Origin: Dyadobacter arcticus
GTDB taxonomy: Bacteria > Bacteroidota > Bacteroidia > Cytophagales > Spirosomataceae
Reading direction: 5' to 3'
Assembly (NCBI RefSeq): GCF_011762185.1
Contig: NZ_JAASQJ010000001.1
Location: 1,612,001 to 1,676,000 of the forward strand
Length of the DNA: 64,000 bases
Part shown: positions 51,281 through 60,514 of the stretch, piece by piece
Position numbering within the stretch: the first letter of the stretch is position 1
How the letters are laid out: every line of letters starts with the position of its first letter
Translations under genes and position numbers: made by a program
Notes under the pieces: generated by a model
What the model saw: only the letters and a program-made list of their open reading frames with translations
Database searches by the model: none
What the model was told of the DNA's origin: nothing

Positions 51281-53326
51281 ATGCCAAGCTTAGAAGAATT
51301 TCATCAAGATTTTTTACAATCGATACTTTCCGATTCCGAGAGTAGGGGCGTTCTTAAATCACAATCCTTTTTTGAGATTGCATGCGAGGACTTAGTAAGC
51401 ACCGGTGATCTTACTGGAAACTATACCACAGCAGACTACTCAAAAAAAGGTATGGAAGTTTCGGGCTTTGATTATGATGAAGAAAGGAAAGTACTAACAA
51501 TCTTAAATCACCAATTTTTTCAAGATGACGAGCTGCAGACATTGACAAAAAGTGTACTTGAAAACAAGCTTGCTAGGCTTCGAAAATTCTACACAAGTGC
51601 CGTAGACGGATTGTTCAAGAATATTGAAGAAACCTCTGAAGCCTATGGCATGGCATACAACATCTATCGATACGCTCAACGAGATCAAGTCCGGAGAGTA
51701 AGATTTATTGTTTTGACTGACGGCAAGATATCTCGAAACTTACTAGATATCCCCATAGAACAAAAAGGTGGTATCGACTACGAAAGTAGAGTGATTGACC
51801 TTGAATACCTCTATAAAATATACGAAACTGCATCGGGTAGCGCTGGTTTTGAAGTAGAAGTTAATTTGCCTTGCCTGAGGGTGAATGACAATCGTCATGA
51901 CTATTTTTCTTATCTGACGGTTGTAAATGGGAAAACACTAGTCCAAGTGTATGAGGAGTTCGGTCAGAAACTCTTTGAGCAAAACGTTAGAACATTTCTC
52001 CAATTTAAAGGCAATGTAAATAAAGGTCTACGAAATACAATTGAATACAAGCCAGAGATGTTTTTCGCGTATAACAATGGTATAACGGCGACCGCATCTG
52101 ATGTAGAACTGGATGAAAAGACCGGAAATATAAGGAAAATAGCAAATTTCCAGATTGTGAACGGCGGACAAACTACGTCCGCAATTTACGCGGCATTTAA
52201 GAATTCAGGGCTCAGTGTTGATGATGTATCCGTTCAGATGAAACTATCTGTTGTGAAAGATGCAAGGCTCCAGGACGAGTTTATTTCGCGTGTAGCCGAG
52301 TATGCAAACACACAGAATAAAATCAACAATTCTGATTTCTTCTCAAACAGCCCATTTCATAAGGACATTAAAGAGTATTCGACTAGAATTTTTGCACCTG
52401 CAGTCGGGGGAGCACAACGCCGAACACATTGGTTCTACGAGCGAGTTCGTGGCGAATACCTTAACAGTCAAGCTTATTTAAAAGCAGATGTAAAACGACG
52501 ATTCTTGATAGAGAATCCTAAAAATCAGGTATTTGATAAAACGCTACTATCGAAGACAGAAAATTTGTGGCTGCAAAGACCAGATATCGTGTCCAAAGGT
52601 GCACAAGAAAGTTTTAAAAAATTTGCGGAATACATTGGTGACTTACTGGAAAAGGACGATTTGGCTATCACCGAGTCCTTTTACAATGAAGCCATTGCAC
52701 GGATTATTTTGTTCCGCACAATGGAACGAATTGTTAGCAAGGCTCCTTGGTATGACGGCGGTTTCCGAGCACAAACTGTGGCGTATTCGATTTCTTATCT
52801 TTCGGCAGTTGTTCAAGCATCCAACGTATTTCTGAATTTTGATCTTATATGGGAGCTGCAAGCGGTTCCCGCCGAGCTCGAAAGTGTACTTGGCATCATC
52901 GCTGAGAGGGTGTATGCTACAATAACGCATCCAGCGTCAGGTTACGCAAATATTGCGCAGTGGACAAAGAATTCCAATTGCTGGGAAAGTGTCAAGCTTA
53001 TGAATGTAGACTTACCTGAATTGGACTCATCATTGTTTATTGACCGACAGACTAGCAAGTATAAGCAAAAGGAGAGCAAGAATATCAAATCAATCGACCA
53101 AGGGATTGATAAACAGATATTTGTGATTCAGCGATCGCGAGAGGACTGGCGAAAGCTTTTCAACTTTTACACAGCACGAAATGGTAGACGAATACTGAGC
53201 GGCATGCAACTCGACATGCTAGAAAAAATGGCTTCAGGTTATATCACAACTCCTTCTGAAAAACAATCAAAAATTTTATATGAGATCTTCCGCGATGCTC
53301 AAAGTGACGGATTTGATCCTTCGTAA
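51281..53326 (+). CDS. AIPR-family abortive-infection phage-resistance protein
   Basis: A protein of 681 residues. The family core is clear: MFFAYNNGITATAS (about 262-275), FQIVNGGQTTSAIYAAF (about 288-305), then VVKDARLQDEF, AEYANTQNKIN and SDFFSNSPFHKDI. AIPR (PF10592) is known from abortive-infection phage resistance and is often last in GHKL/Z1/DUF4420 operons. The molecular activity is not established. The N-terminal 200 residues may include a degenerate nuclease-like fold. It ends 103 bases before the methyltransferase. Confidence 0.93.
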   Translation: MPSLEEFHQDFLQSILSDSESRGVLKSQSFFEIACEDLVSTGDLTGNYTTADYSKKGMEVSGFDYDEERKVLTILNHQFFQDDELQTLTKSVLENKLARLRKFYTSAVDGLFKNIEETSEAYGMAYNIYRYAQRDQVRRVRFIVLTDGKISRNLLDIPIEQKGGIDYESRVIDLEYLYKIYETASGSAGFEVEVNLPCLRVNDNRHDYFSYLTVVNGKTLVQVYEEFGQKLFEQNVRTFLQFKGNVNKGLRNTIEYKPEMFFAYNNGITATASDVELDEKTGNIRKIANFQIVNGGQTTSAIYAAFKNSGLSVDDVSVQMKLSVVKDARLQDEFISRVAEYANTQNKINNSDFFSNSPFHKDIKEYSTRIFAPAVGGAQRRTHWFYERVRGEYLNSQAYLKADVKRRFLIENPKNQVFDKTLLSKTENLWLQRPDIVSKGAQESFKKFAEYIGDLLEKDDLAITESFYNEAIARIILFRTMERIVSKAPWYDGGFRAQTVAYSISYLSAVVQASNVFLNFDLIWELQAVPAELESVLGIIAERVYATITHPASGYANIAQWTKNSNCWESVKLMNVDLPELDSSLFIDRQTSKYKQKESKNIKSIDQGIDKQIFVIQRSREDWRKLFNFYTARNGRRILSGMQLDMLEKMASGYITTPSEKQSKILYEIFRDAQSDGFDPS

Positions 53327-53343
53327 CTTTTAACCGGATTTGT

Positions 53344-53351
53344 TATCTTTG
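53344..53351 (+). promoter_or_regulatory. Candidate -7 box for the cytosine methyltransferase
   Basis: TATCTTTG is an exact TAnnTTTG 79 bases before the GTG start. No good -33 TTG stands at 19-21 bases. It suggests that the methylase has its own promoter in the 103-base gap, useful for protecting host DNA before the nuclease is made. Confidence 0.4.
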
Positions 53352-53429
53352 TTTTAAGACAGTCTTGGTGTTTGAACGCCAGTTTCAAAGCAGGTCATAA
53401 TATCCTGTAAACAAGCTATTTAGTGTAAA

Positions 53430-54539
53430 GTGGAGCAAAAAATTGGAATAGATATATTTAGTGGCGCGGGCGGCCTCAGCTGGGGAGCAGAAAATGCTGG
53501 TATCAAAATCCGCCTTGCGGTCGAAAAGGATGCCTCTGCCGCGAAGACTTTCTCGACGAACCATCCTGGTGTCACAGTTTTATGTCAGGATATTACAAGT
53601 ATTGATCCTATGGCGTATGTTGATCAGCGTCCTTTTATCGTCTTTGGTGGACCTCCTTGCCAAGGTTTCAGTATTTCAAACACCAAAACTCGGACAGTAG
53701 ACAATCAAAACAATTTGCTATTTAATGAATTTGTACGGTTTGTAGAGGCCCTTCAGCCTGCTTGGTTTCTTTTTGAGAATGTTGAGGGTATCAAGTCTTT
53801 TAAACGAGGTGAGACAGTACGACTGATTAAAAAATGCTTTGCGGCAATTGGCTATGAAACTGTTGAAGACGTACTGTATGCTTCCGATTATGGAGTGCCG
53901 CAGCATCGCAATCGTTTTTTTATGGTTGGGAATCGAATTGGAAAAAGTTTTGCATTTCCGGACAAAATTGACCAACGCGTTACTGTGGCAGAAGCAATTT
54001 CTGATTTGCCTGATCTTCAAAACGGAGATATAAACAATGAACTCCCTTACAAAAAAACGTTGGGCGAAGCTAGCGACTATGCTAAGATGATGAGAGCAAA
54101 CTCCAGCTCTTCACTTCAAAATTTTGTATCGAGAAATGAAGACTACGTTCTCGAACGGTACAAGCACATCGGTCAAGGTCAAAATTGGAGGGCGATCCCA
54201 ATTGATTTGATGTCTAATTATACTGATAGAAACAACTGTCATAGTGGAATTTATAAGCGTCTTAGCGCTCAAGCACCATCAGTTGTTATATCTAACTACC
54301 GAAAAAATATGTTAATCCACCCTTACCAAGATCGGGGGCTATCAGTTCGCGAAGCTGCACGGCTCCAAAGTTTTCCCGATCATTTCAAATTTGAAGGTTC
54401 ACTAATGCGTATTCAACAACAAATTGGCAATGCTGTCCCACCGTTACTTGCCGAGGTTATCTTCAAACAAATTACGCTGATATCAGATGGTCTAATCGAA
54501 GTTTCTCAACCTCCGGCTAACCAATTAGAGATATTTTGA
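53430..54539 (+). CDS. dcm: C5 DNA cytosine methyltransferase
   Basis: A protein of 369 residues with GTG start. Motif I is DIFSGAGGLSWG (8-19), motif IV FGGPPCQGFS (catalytic Cys77), motif VI FENVEG (Glu116-Asn-Val) and motif VIII QHRNRFF (158-164). The C-terminal QIGNAVPP is motif X-like. The target-recognition region (about 185-290) is moderate in length, and the target sequence cannot be read. The Vsr gene in the same cluster supports 5-methylcytosine as product. It is convergent with the large GHKL gene. Confidence 0.94.
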   Translation: MEQKIGIDIFSGAGGLSWGAENAGIKIRLAVEKDASAAKTFSTNHPGVTVLCQDITSIDPMAYVDQRPFIVFGGPPCQGFSISNTKTRTVDNQNNLLFNEFVRFVEALQPAWFLFENVEGIKSFKRGETVRLIKKCFAAIGYETVEDVLYASDYGVPQHRNRFFMVGNRIGKSFAFPDKIDQRVTVAEAISDLPDLQNGDINNELPYKKTLGEASDYAKMMRANSSSSLQNFVSRNEDYVLERYKHIGQGQNWRAIPIDLMSNYTDRNNCHSGIYKRLSAQAPSVVISNYRKNMLIHPYQDRGLSVREAARLQSFPDHFKFEGSLMRIQQQIGNAVPPLLAEVIFKQITLISDGLIEVSQPPANQLEIF

Positions 54540-54805
54540 TCTCAAATCTGCAAGTTTTTTTAGGATAATACAATCTGCATATTTGTAAACTTCGATTATC
54601 CTGAGTTCAAAATTCACTGAGAGTTTCTATTGTCTCAAGGTATGCTGATTTGGTAAACTTAGCAGTTAAGAGATTGTCCAAAACAAAAACTAAAAGTGAC
54701 ATACATTTTGATATCAATAAGGGAGCAATTTTGCGAACTTATCATAATAATGTTCAAAATAGCGAATTGCTAAGTACCGATGGCATTTGTTTTGAAGAAC
54801 GAAGT

Positions 54806-57800
54806 TTAATTTATAATCCTTTCAACGAACTCGCTCAGAAAATCTTCAAAATCTGTTATACTTAGTCCGTTCTCCATAAATTTTATGGGCACTAATGTTC
54901 GATAGTCACCATCTAAACGGATTGTGTCAGGTTCTTTCGTTTGGTTTAAAACGTCGACCAGATGAGTTACTTCATAACCTATATCCTTATTAAATCTTAT
55001 GCAGTGTTCGATCTCCGTAATATTTTGAATACTGTATCTATTGTCTCCCATATATTTTGTCATATCAACAAAGCACAAGGCGTAGTTGTTTCTCTGCTCA
55101 TCAGCTTTGAGAGTTTGATTTTTTGACATGCGGATAGGAGTACTAACATCCCATCTTGACTTTACTTCAATAAAATAAGCCTCATTTCCCTTGACCCTGA
55201 CGATGATATCTTGTCCATCTTGCTCATTCTCAATTTCGGCTCTGATTTCACTAGAAATGATACTTACCAAACGTTCTCTCAGAACATTTTCAATATGGGT
55301 TCCAATAGCATACTTATGTTGAAAATTCGCAGTTTCTTGTTGCTGCTTTTGTACCGCTTCTTCCCCAAGCTTTATTATCGTTTCAAACAGGACGCTGTTT
55401 CCTAGCTCGGCCAATTTCCTGATTCGCGATGGATCCAAGCTAAGAATAGAAAAACTATCTTCACCATCCGCGAGCTCAACAAGTATTGAAGAGCGTCTAC
55501 TAAAAATTAATGGAAACAGTTTTCCTATTTCGGACGATGTTTTTGTCTGTTCTATTATATTAAGAATTTCCTTTTTAAAGGGATGCTCGTTGATCGAATC
55601 GTTTGTTTGTTCAGTAAAAAATGCACTTTCAATTCTTTCAGTTAGGTCCCGGGCGGTTCTTTTCTGTTTGTTTTTGAGGAATTGGCTAAAATCCCCATCT
55701 ACTAAGCTAGCCCTAATCGGCAAATTTGGCTTGATAACCAAGTCGTATAGATTTTTAATCTCTTCAAGAATATTGTCGTCCACAATTAGTCTACTTTGTT
55801 CGCTCAGCTCTCTCAACTGGTTGGGGAAAACCGGCAATGTCAGGAACATCTCTTCATAGGCCTCGTAGTTCGCGCCGGTTGCAATAACGTCTTTAAGAAA
55901 GTCGATATTTTCAACTACCCAATCGTTTCCTTCCATACTAATATCATTTAAGAATAACCTTACCAATCTTCTTTGTGGCGGCCTTAGGTCAAGGTCATCT
56001 TCTTTCACTGTTGGAATAACTAGAATATCCTCGCTATAACTGTAATACCGGCAAATCAATTTCAGCATTCTACTAGGCACACTGAAAGAATCAACTGTCA
56101 TTGTCACTTTGCAATAGTTGATCAACTGTTCGATAAACTCTTTTGGAATTTTGCTACTGATTGCTTTTTCAGTCAAGACAGCCGCAATATGTTCGTTGAT
56201 CTCAGTAGAATAATTCTTTCTGTTATAGTCGGGAAACTCAAGAGTAAACTTAAAATCGGCATGTACATGTCGTTTCGGAACATGAGGCATTATTACATTA
56301 GCTATCTCAATAAATTCGTCAGGTAGATTCAGTTTATTATTTAGACCACCATTGCCTGACAACTGCCTGAATTCACCTTGGATGTTAGGAAGCAGTTTAT
56401 TAGTATTAAACAAATCGGCATGCCCATGTTCAATGAGGTAGGTGTAAAAACATTTTAGGTCATTTGGCTCTTTGAAAAAGTCTAAATTTTCGAACTCCTG
56501 AATCTTGTTCACGATATCAATGATGCGTATATATGTTGTCTCGGTAAAAAACCAGTCGCCCATCTTTTTGGTCCACTCCCTAATAAGGTGACGTTTAGGT
56601 ATATTGCTCCAGAATTGTTCAGCAAGAGTAAAAATAGCGTCAAAACTATTTTCATCAAGCAATAGCTCCTCATGAAAAAACAAAATTTCCGACGGACGGC
56701 GATTTCCATCTTTTGTTTCAACCAAACGATATGTCATAAACTGATTAACCCACGTAGATTTCAATTCGATAAAATACTCATTTAGTAAAAGGTCATCACT
56801 GTTAACGTTAAAATTAATTGTTGCTAACTTTATAGGGTTATTTATGAAATCAGCTTTTGAGCTGATGAAGTCAAATATCAAACCAGATGCTCGTTGAATT
56901 AACAATCTATTGCCTGCTTCCTCGTCACGATTTGAATCATAATCCGAACTTAAGTAGAGGCCATCCCTGGGTTCAGTAGGCCGAAATTGTCGTGAATGGA
57001 TGATAAAATTGAAGCCAAAAGTTTGGCTACTGATTAGGGGATAATATAAAAATAAACGCGGTAGTTGTTCGTCAAGATCAAAGGCTTCAAACTTACGTGT
57101 AAGCGGTAGTATAATAACTATCTTCTCGTTTTCATCCTCTATATAGCAAATCTCTTGAACAATGTCATTGATACTTATCGGCCTTACTGTGAACGAACCG
57201 TCCGAATAGGCATTCTTCTTTTCATAAAATGTCTGACTGCCATCTATATCGGTGACGGTCACTGAACTCAGTTTTGGGTTTAAGGCCATCACATATGGAA
57301 GAATGAGCCTTAAAGATGTTAGTGTTTTTTTCGCTAATTCCTTATTGTGGTCAGTGGAAGTGCGATAAATAAACGAAGTATCAGGATATGGTGGTCTAAG
57401 GAGTTGGTCCGTTTTGAGGAGAGAGGATACTCGTTTTTTCAGTTGACTAATCCGGTCAGCAAGTTCTCGCCAGTTGTCTGTCGATCGGTTAATTACAAAT
57501 TGCTCCAACGGAACGTAACCTTCTCCTTTAGCAAGACCACCATCTATCCTTAGTTCCTTTCCATAGACGTGCGTGGTTATGAAACCTGTTCCATATTGAC
57601 CGACAGGGTCACTTTCATCGTAAAAGTCCTTTTTCTCTTCTAGTGTCTTTGAGCTCACCTGTTTAAATAAACAGTCTAGCGTCATGGGTGTAAATGGCTC
57701 GCCATTGTGCCTGAACTCAAATGAATGGTCAGTGAGTGTTATTCGAACATGACACTCACTACTTAAGTCGACAGCGTTCTGAAACAATTCCCATATAGCC

Positions 57801-57949
57801 CGACTCGCATCGTTGCTATCTAGCTTTTTAATGCCCTGGATAATCTTGTTAGCATGTTGTCTCATGTCGTTTTGCTCCGACTGACGCTCATAATCATCGG
57901 CCGTATCTATACGTGAATGAGATATTTCTGAATTGTTCTCCTCTATCAT
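54806..57949 (-). CDS. Large GHKL ATPase with C-terminal DUF3883/NO VEIN-like nuclease domain
   Basis: A protein of 1047 residues. The N-terminal HSP90-like fold has AIWELFQNAVDLS (Glu54, Asn58), FEFRHNGEPF (78-87) and DPVGQYGTGFITTH (114-127). The middle 700 residues have no motif I know. The C-terminus has EAYFIEVKSRWD with Glu928-x-Lys930, as in DUF3883 (restriction-endonuclease-like) domains. This layout (sacsin-like ATPase plus nuclease) occurs in stand-alone phage-defence candidates. It converges with the methyltransferase, so it is a separate transcription unit and may be an independent system. Confidence 0.85.
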   Translation of the reverse strand: MIEENNSEISHSRIDTADDYERQSEQNDMRQHANKIIQGIKKLDSNDASRAIWELFQNAVDLSSECHVRITLTDHSFEFRHNGEPFTPMTLDCLFKQVSSKTLEEKKDFYDESDPVGQYGTGFITTHVYGKELRIDGGLAKGEGYVPLEQFVINRSTDNWRELADRISQLKKRVSSLLKTDQLLRPPYPDTSFIYRTSTDHNKELAKKTLTSLRLILPYVMALNPKLSSVTVTDIDGSQTFYEKKNAYSDGSFTVRPISINDIVQEICYIEDENEKIVIILPLTRKFEAFDLDEQLPRLFLYYPLISSQTFGFNFIIHSRQFRPTEPRDGLYLSSDYDSNRDEEAGNRLLIQRASGLIFDFISSKADFINNPIKLATINFNVNSDDLLLNEYFIELKSTWVNQFMTYRLVETKDGNRRPSEILFFHEELLLDENSFDAIFTLAEQFWSNIPKRHLIREWTKKMGDWFFTETTYIRIIDIVNKIQEFENLDFFKEPNDLKCFYTYLIEHGHADLFNTNKLLPNIQGEFRQLSGNGGLNNKLNLPDEFIEIANVIMPHVPKRHVHADFKFTLEFPDYNRKNYSTEINEHIAAVLTEKAISSKIPKEFIEQLINYCKVTMTVDSFSVPSRMLKLICRYYSYSEDILVIPTVKEDDLDLRPPQRRLVRLFLNDISMEGNDWVVENIDFLKDVIATGANYEAYEEMFLTLPVFPNQLRELSEQSRLIVDDNILEEIKNLYDLVIKPNLPIRASLVDGDFSQFLKNKQKRTARDLTERIESAFFTEQTNDSINEHPFKKEILNIIEQTKTSSEIGKLFPLIFSRRSSILVELADGEDSFSILSLDPSRIRKLAELGNSVLFETIIKLGEEAVQKQQQETANFQHKYAIGTHIENVLRERLVSIISSEIRAEIENEQDGQDIIVRVKGNEAYFIEVKSRWDVSTPIRMSKNQTLKADEQRNNYALCFVDMTKYMGDNRYSIQNITEIEHCIRFNKDIGYEVTHLVDVLNQTKEPDTIRLDGDYRTLVPIKFMENGLSITDFEDFLSEFVERIIN

Positions 57950-58487
57950 TGGCTAGGCAACATTCTGTTGTTTATGCTATATTTTAAAATCCTTAACAAT
58001 GTAATTACAATTTTTATTGATTGAAACAAAGCATCTAAGAACGATCCCAAGGTCACATTGATTAGACATAACTTCTGTTTTGATCCTCACTGAGGAAGAT
58101 ACAGATAAGTTCATTTCGTTGAAATTACAGGAGAATGATTGGCAGAAATAGAAGTAAACGAGGACTCGATCGGCTATTCAACAAACTTAATTGTTAGCTT
58201 GGATTTGTAGCCCTTACAAAAAATGAAGGTTATCTTAAATAGAACAGTGAGCGTCAGGACATTATCCAGGACCTTAAACAGCCTTGAATGATTATAGTGG
58301 TTAAATCAGCGGATTTAGGGTTGGAGAATCTTTCATGATTTGTTGGCATTAACGATTGACAACCGTCCATCTATTTGACAACTCTTAAAGCTTTTTGAAA
58401 ATAAGAATAGAAGTCCTTTGCCCAGAGCGACTAGCTCCGAGGTCAATTTCCCATGATTTTATTATTTCAACCGATTAAATCATAACC
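57950..58487. other. Gene-free stretch at the right end of the defence island
   Basis: A+T-rich, with stops in all frames and no promoter of TAnnTTTG type for the adjacent minus-strand gene. I see no protein homology, terminator or repeat before the integrase-leader copy begins at 58488. It may be degenerate DNA from earlier insertions. Confidence 0.35.
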
Positions 58488-58601
58488 TGTTCACCAGGTA
58501 AACATCTTGATTTTCAATAATATCAATTCGATTTTTGTTCCTCTAAACAACAAGGTTATGCTAGGAAACAAATTCGAGTTGATCTTTTACTTAAAGATCC
58601 C
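58488..58601 (+). repeat. Right copy of integrase-leader repeat (island boundary)
   Basis: Same orientation as 42397-42513. The match begins at TGTTCACC and runs through GTAAACATCTTG, TTTCAAT and CAATTCGATTTTTGTTC into the first codons of a truncated integrase. Sequence left of 58488 is unrelated to that left of 42397. Confidence 0.75.
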
Positions 58602-58728
58602 ACGCGTCAAATTTGTAGATGACGCGAGAACAAATTACACGCCCATTACCGTCAATTGTCCCTTCACCATCGCTGTTAAGCGAATCTTCCAATCGTATGA
58701 ATGGATTCTGCGTTATGAGGATCAATAA
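58558..58728 (+). pseudogene. Truncated integrase N-terminus (relic)
   Basis: 56 codons reading MLGNKFELIFYLK, then ARTNYTPITVN, KRIFQSYEW align with the start of the intact integrase (MLETSFGLIFFLK, RYVYCRVTVN, KRIWHPSKW) and then stop. The core-binding and catalytic domains are missing. It is probably the remaining head of the integrase that once served the mobilization module to its right. Confidence 0.82.
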
Positions 58729-59113
58729 GGAAATCCTGATTGACCTTTTCGAACGGAAGGATAAAAAGCGGCGAAAGATTCTATACGAGCTCTATTCAGA
58801 GATGGTGCAGAGCTCACTTTCAGCTTACTACGTCGCCGAGATGATCTGTTCAGATTTGGGAAGGCCAGAGCTGGTCGATGCTGATGACGTGCGTTATTGT
58901 CGATTCTATTTCCGCAAAAAGCCAAAGCCGCTTTCAAGTCTTCCAGTGGGAGAAGAGCGGCCTCTTTCTTCACCAGCTCCAAAACGAGAACGGCTGGTTA
59001 CTCAGGAAAAAGTTAAAGACTTATCCAAGACGGTATGGTCGGATGGGGAGACGATGGATATGCAAGACAATTTTTTTAGGGGAACCAAACTAGGTAAGAA
59101 AAATGAGACGTAA
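58715..59113 (+). CDS. Mobile-element protein of unknown function upstream of a ParA-like ATPase
   Basis: A protein of 132 residues, using the ATG at 58715 (MRINKEILIDLFERKDKKRR). The first 75 residues are helical and basic (ILYELYSEMVQSSLSAYYVAEMICSDLG), the rest Pro/Ser-rich and charged. It overlaps the ParA-like gene by 11 bases and lies in the usual place of a small DNA-binding or mobilization accessory protein. No family is recognised. It starts inside the 3' end of the integrase relic in another frame. Confidence 0.62.
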   Translation: MRINKEILIDLFERKDKKRRKILYELYSEMVQSSLSAYYVAEMICSDLGRPELVDADDVRYCRFYFRKKPKPLSSLPVGEERPLSSPAPKRERLVTQEKVKDLSKTVWSDGETMDMQDNFFRGTKLGKKNET

Positions 59114-59801
59114 ATTCAATTTAATACTCCAAGCCAAAGGTGGTGTCGGTAAAAGCCTGCACACCTATTTGCGAGCCTTGTCTGAAAAAGACAAAACTTC
59201 ACTTTTTGTCGATCTCGACAGTTCTACACAAACATCAACGCGTCAGCTCGCCTTTCTGGGCGAGGACCGGCTAGAAACCGTTTCGTTGATTGACAATCGC
59301 GATATGCTCGTTCGGGATATTTTTGTCGGGTATATTGAGAGCTTAATGGAGGCACCGTACAATGAAATCTACTTTGATTTTGGAGCACCAGAGAGTGAAC
59401 AATTTCCAGCGCTTATTTCACGTGACTTAGATTTCGAGGAATGGTGCGAGGAAGTTAACGCCGAAGCCATATTCCATATCGTAATTGGCGGCGGTGGTGC
59501 ATATCGGCCAAGTGTCGAATATTTGCAAAGGATGATCGAGGTGCTGGGTGGCAAGTTTCGAATCCTTGTATGGGAGAACGTTTTTAGTTTCCGTCAATTC
59601 CCAAGGCTCTCTGATGAATTAGCTGCCAATTGCGCGACGCTGGGATTAGAGCATGTACGGTTCGGCGATTTCGAAGCTAACTCTTTGCTCGGTAGCCAGA
59701 TTTTAGATGGCATTAGAAAAGGGTTTGCGTTGGAAAGTTACGGGCCTGGAGCAAGGTTGAGGTTGAAAAAGGAAATCCGCGAAAACTTTTGCCATGACTG
59801 A
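59103..59801 (+). CDS. ParA/CobQ-like P-loop ATPase of the mobilization module
   Basis: A protein of 232 residues. The deviant Walker A AKGGVGKSL (11-19) and the Walker A' strand LFVDLDSSTQTST are typical of ParA/MinD proteins. IYFDFGAPES corresponds to Walker B. Similar ATPases occur beside mob genes in Bacteroidetes elements, where they may aid element partition or relaxosome positioning. It overlaps genes on both sides (11 and 8 bases). Confidence 0.8.
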   Translation: MRRKFNLILQAKGGVGKSLHTYLRALSEKDKTSLFVDLDSSTQTSTRQLAFLGEDRLETVSLIDNRDMLVRDIFVGYIESLMEAPYNEIYFDFGAPESEQFPALISRDLDFEEWCEEVNAEAIFHIVIGGGGAYRPSVEYLQRMIEVLGGKFRILVWENVFSFRQFPRLSDELAANCATLGLEHVRFGDFEANSLLGSQILDGIRKGFALESYGPGARLRLKKEIRENFCHD

Positions 59802-60312
59802 TAGAGCCGAATTAAATTATTTCAAAGGAAAGTACGGGCAGAAGTATGCTCAGGAAATTGATGACTGGTCTGCTATGTTGCTTGCAGAGGTTGAGGAAAA
59901 TTTTGACCGCATGAAGGTAGCTGTTGACCAATCCGTAGACACAATCGACAAAGCGGCAGCTGCAATTAAAAGCAGCCAGCGACCAATTCATTTTTCCGAC
60001 AAAAAGCAAGCTTTCTATTATGGTTTGGCGGTGAGTCTTCCGTGGTCTGTTGTTGCTATTGTTTCATTGTGTTTGTTTTCCTGGTTGATATCAACCGGCG
60101 AGGAGTACCAAGAGCGTCGCAGGATTGTAAACGCCTATGAGAATGCGCCGCAGTACCGTCTCTTAATGGAGAATGGAGAAATTGTGCAGGAAGATGGCAA
60201 CAACTATTTAAAGCTTCGACTTCAGGCAAAAAAGGGGGATGTGTTGATCGGTCGAGAGTATATTTTTGACAAAAAGAGCAAGGAGATGCGTATTCCACTG
60301 GGACGGAAGTAA
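59794..60312 (+). CDS. Single-pass membrane protein of the mobilization module
   Basis: A protein of 172 residues. A helical, charged N-terminal half (KYAQEIDDWSAMLLAEVEENF, then QSVDTIDKAAAAI) leads to one membrane segment (about 76-97, GLAVSLPWSVVAIVSLCLFSWLI) and a small C-terminal domain. It overlaps the ParA-like gene by 8 bases. It could tether the ATPase or relaxosome to the membrane (inference). Confidence 0.72.
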   Translation: MTDRAELNYFKGKYGQKYAQEIDDWSAMLLAEVEENFDRMKVAVDQSVDTIDKAAAAIKSSQRPIHFSDKKQAFYYGLAVSLPWSVVAIVSLCLFSWLISTGEEYQERRRIVNAYENAPQYRLLMENGEIVQEDGNNYLKLRLQAKKGDVLIGREYIFDKKSKEMRIPLGRK

Positions 60313-60391
60313 CGCCTTGCAAGTCTGAGAACAGGTTTCGGATATTTTCAAACAAAGACAAACAAACTCAAACATTTTCGGGAACCACGGT

Positions 60392-60463
60392 GGTTTTTCC
60401 ACAGCCAGCTATCGCCGGTACGTCGCAAAAAGCGACTCCCCGGCGGCTGGCCATGGGAAAACC
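60392..60463. other. Candidate origin of transfer (oriT) with nested inverted repeats
   Basis: Directly before the mob genes lies an imperfect 72-base palindrome. The outer arms are GGTTTTTCCACAGCCAGC and GCTGGCCATGGGAAAACC, the inner arms GCCGG/CCGGC, and the central perfect hairpin is GTCGC-AAAAA-GCGAC (60422-60436). Structure and position fit an oriT of a Bacteroidetes MobA/MobB element. The nick site cannot be assigned. Confidence 0.5.
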
Positions 60464-60514
60464 CCTGGACCCCTGCTATTCGCCTCGCGGCTCATAGCTT
60501 AAATCGCAGACATT

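Noticed and set aside
54650..54865. 71-codon plus-strand frame between dcm and the large GHKL gene.
   Set aside because: It has no recognisable motif and overlaps the end of the well-supported GHKL gene. Its composition looks like spacer.
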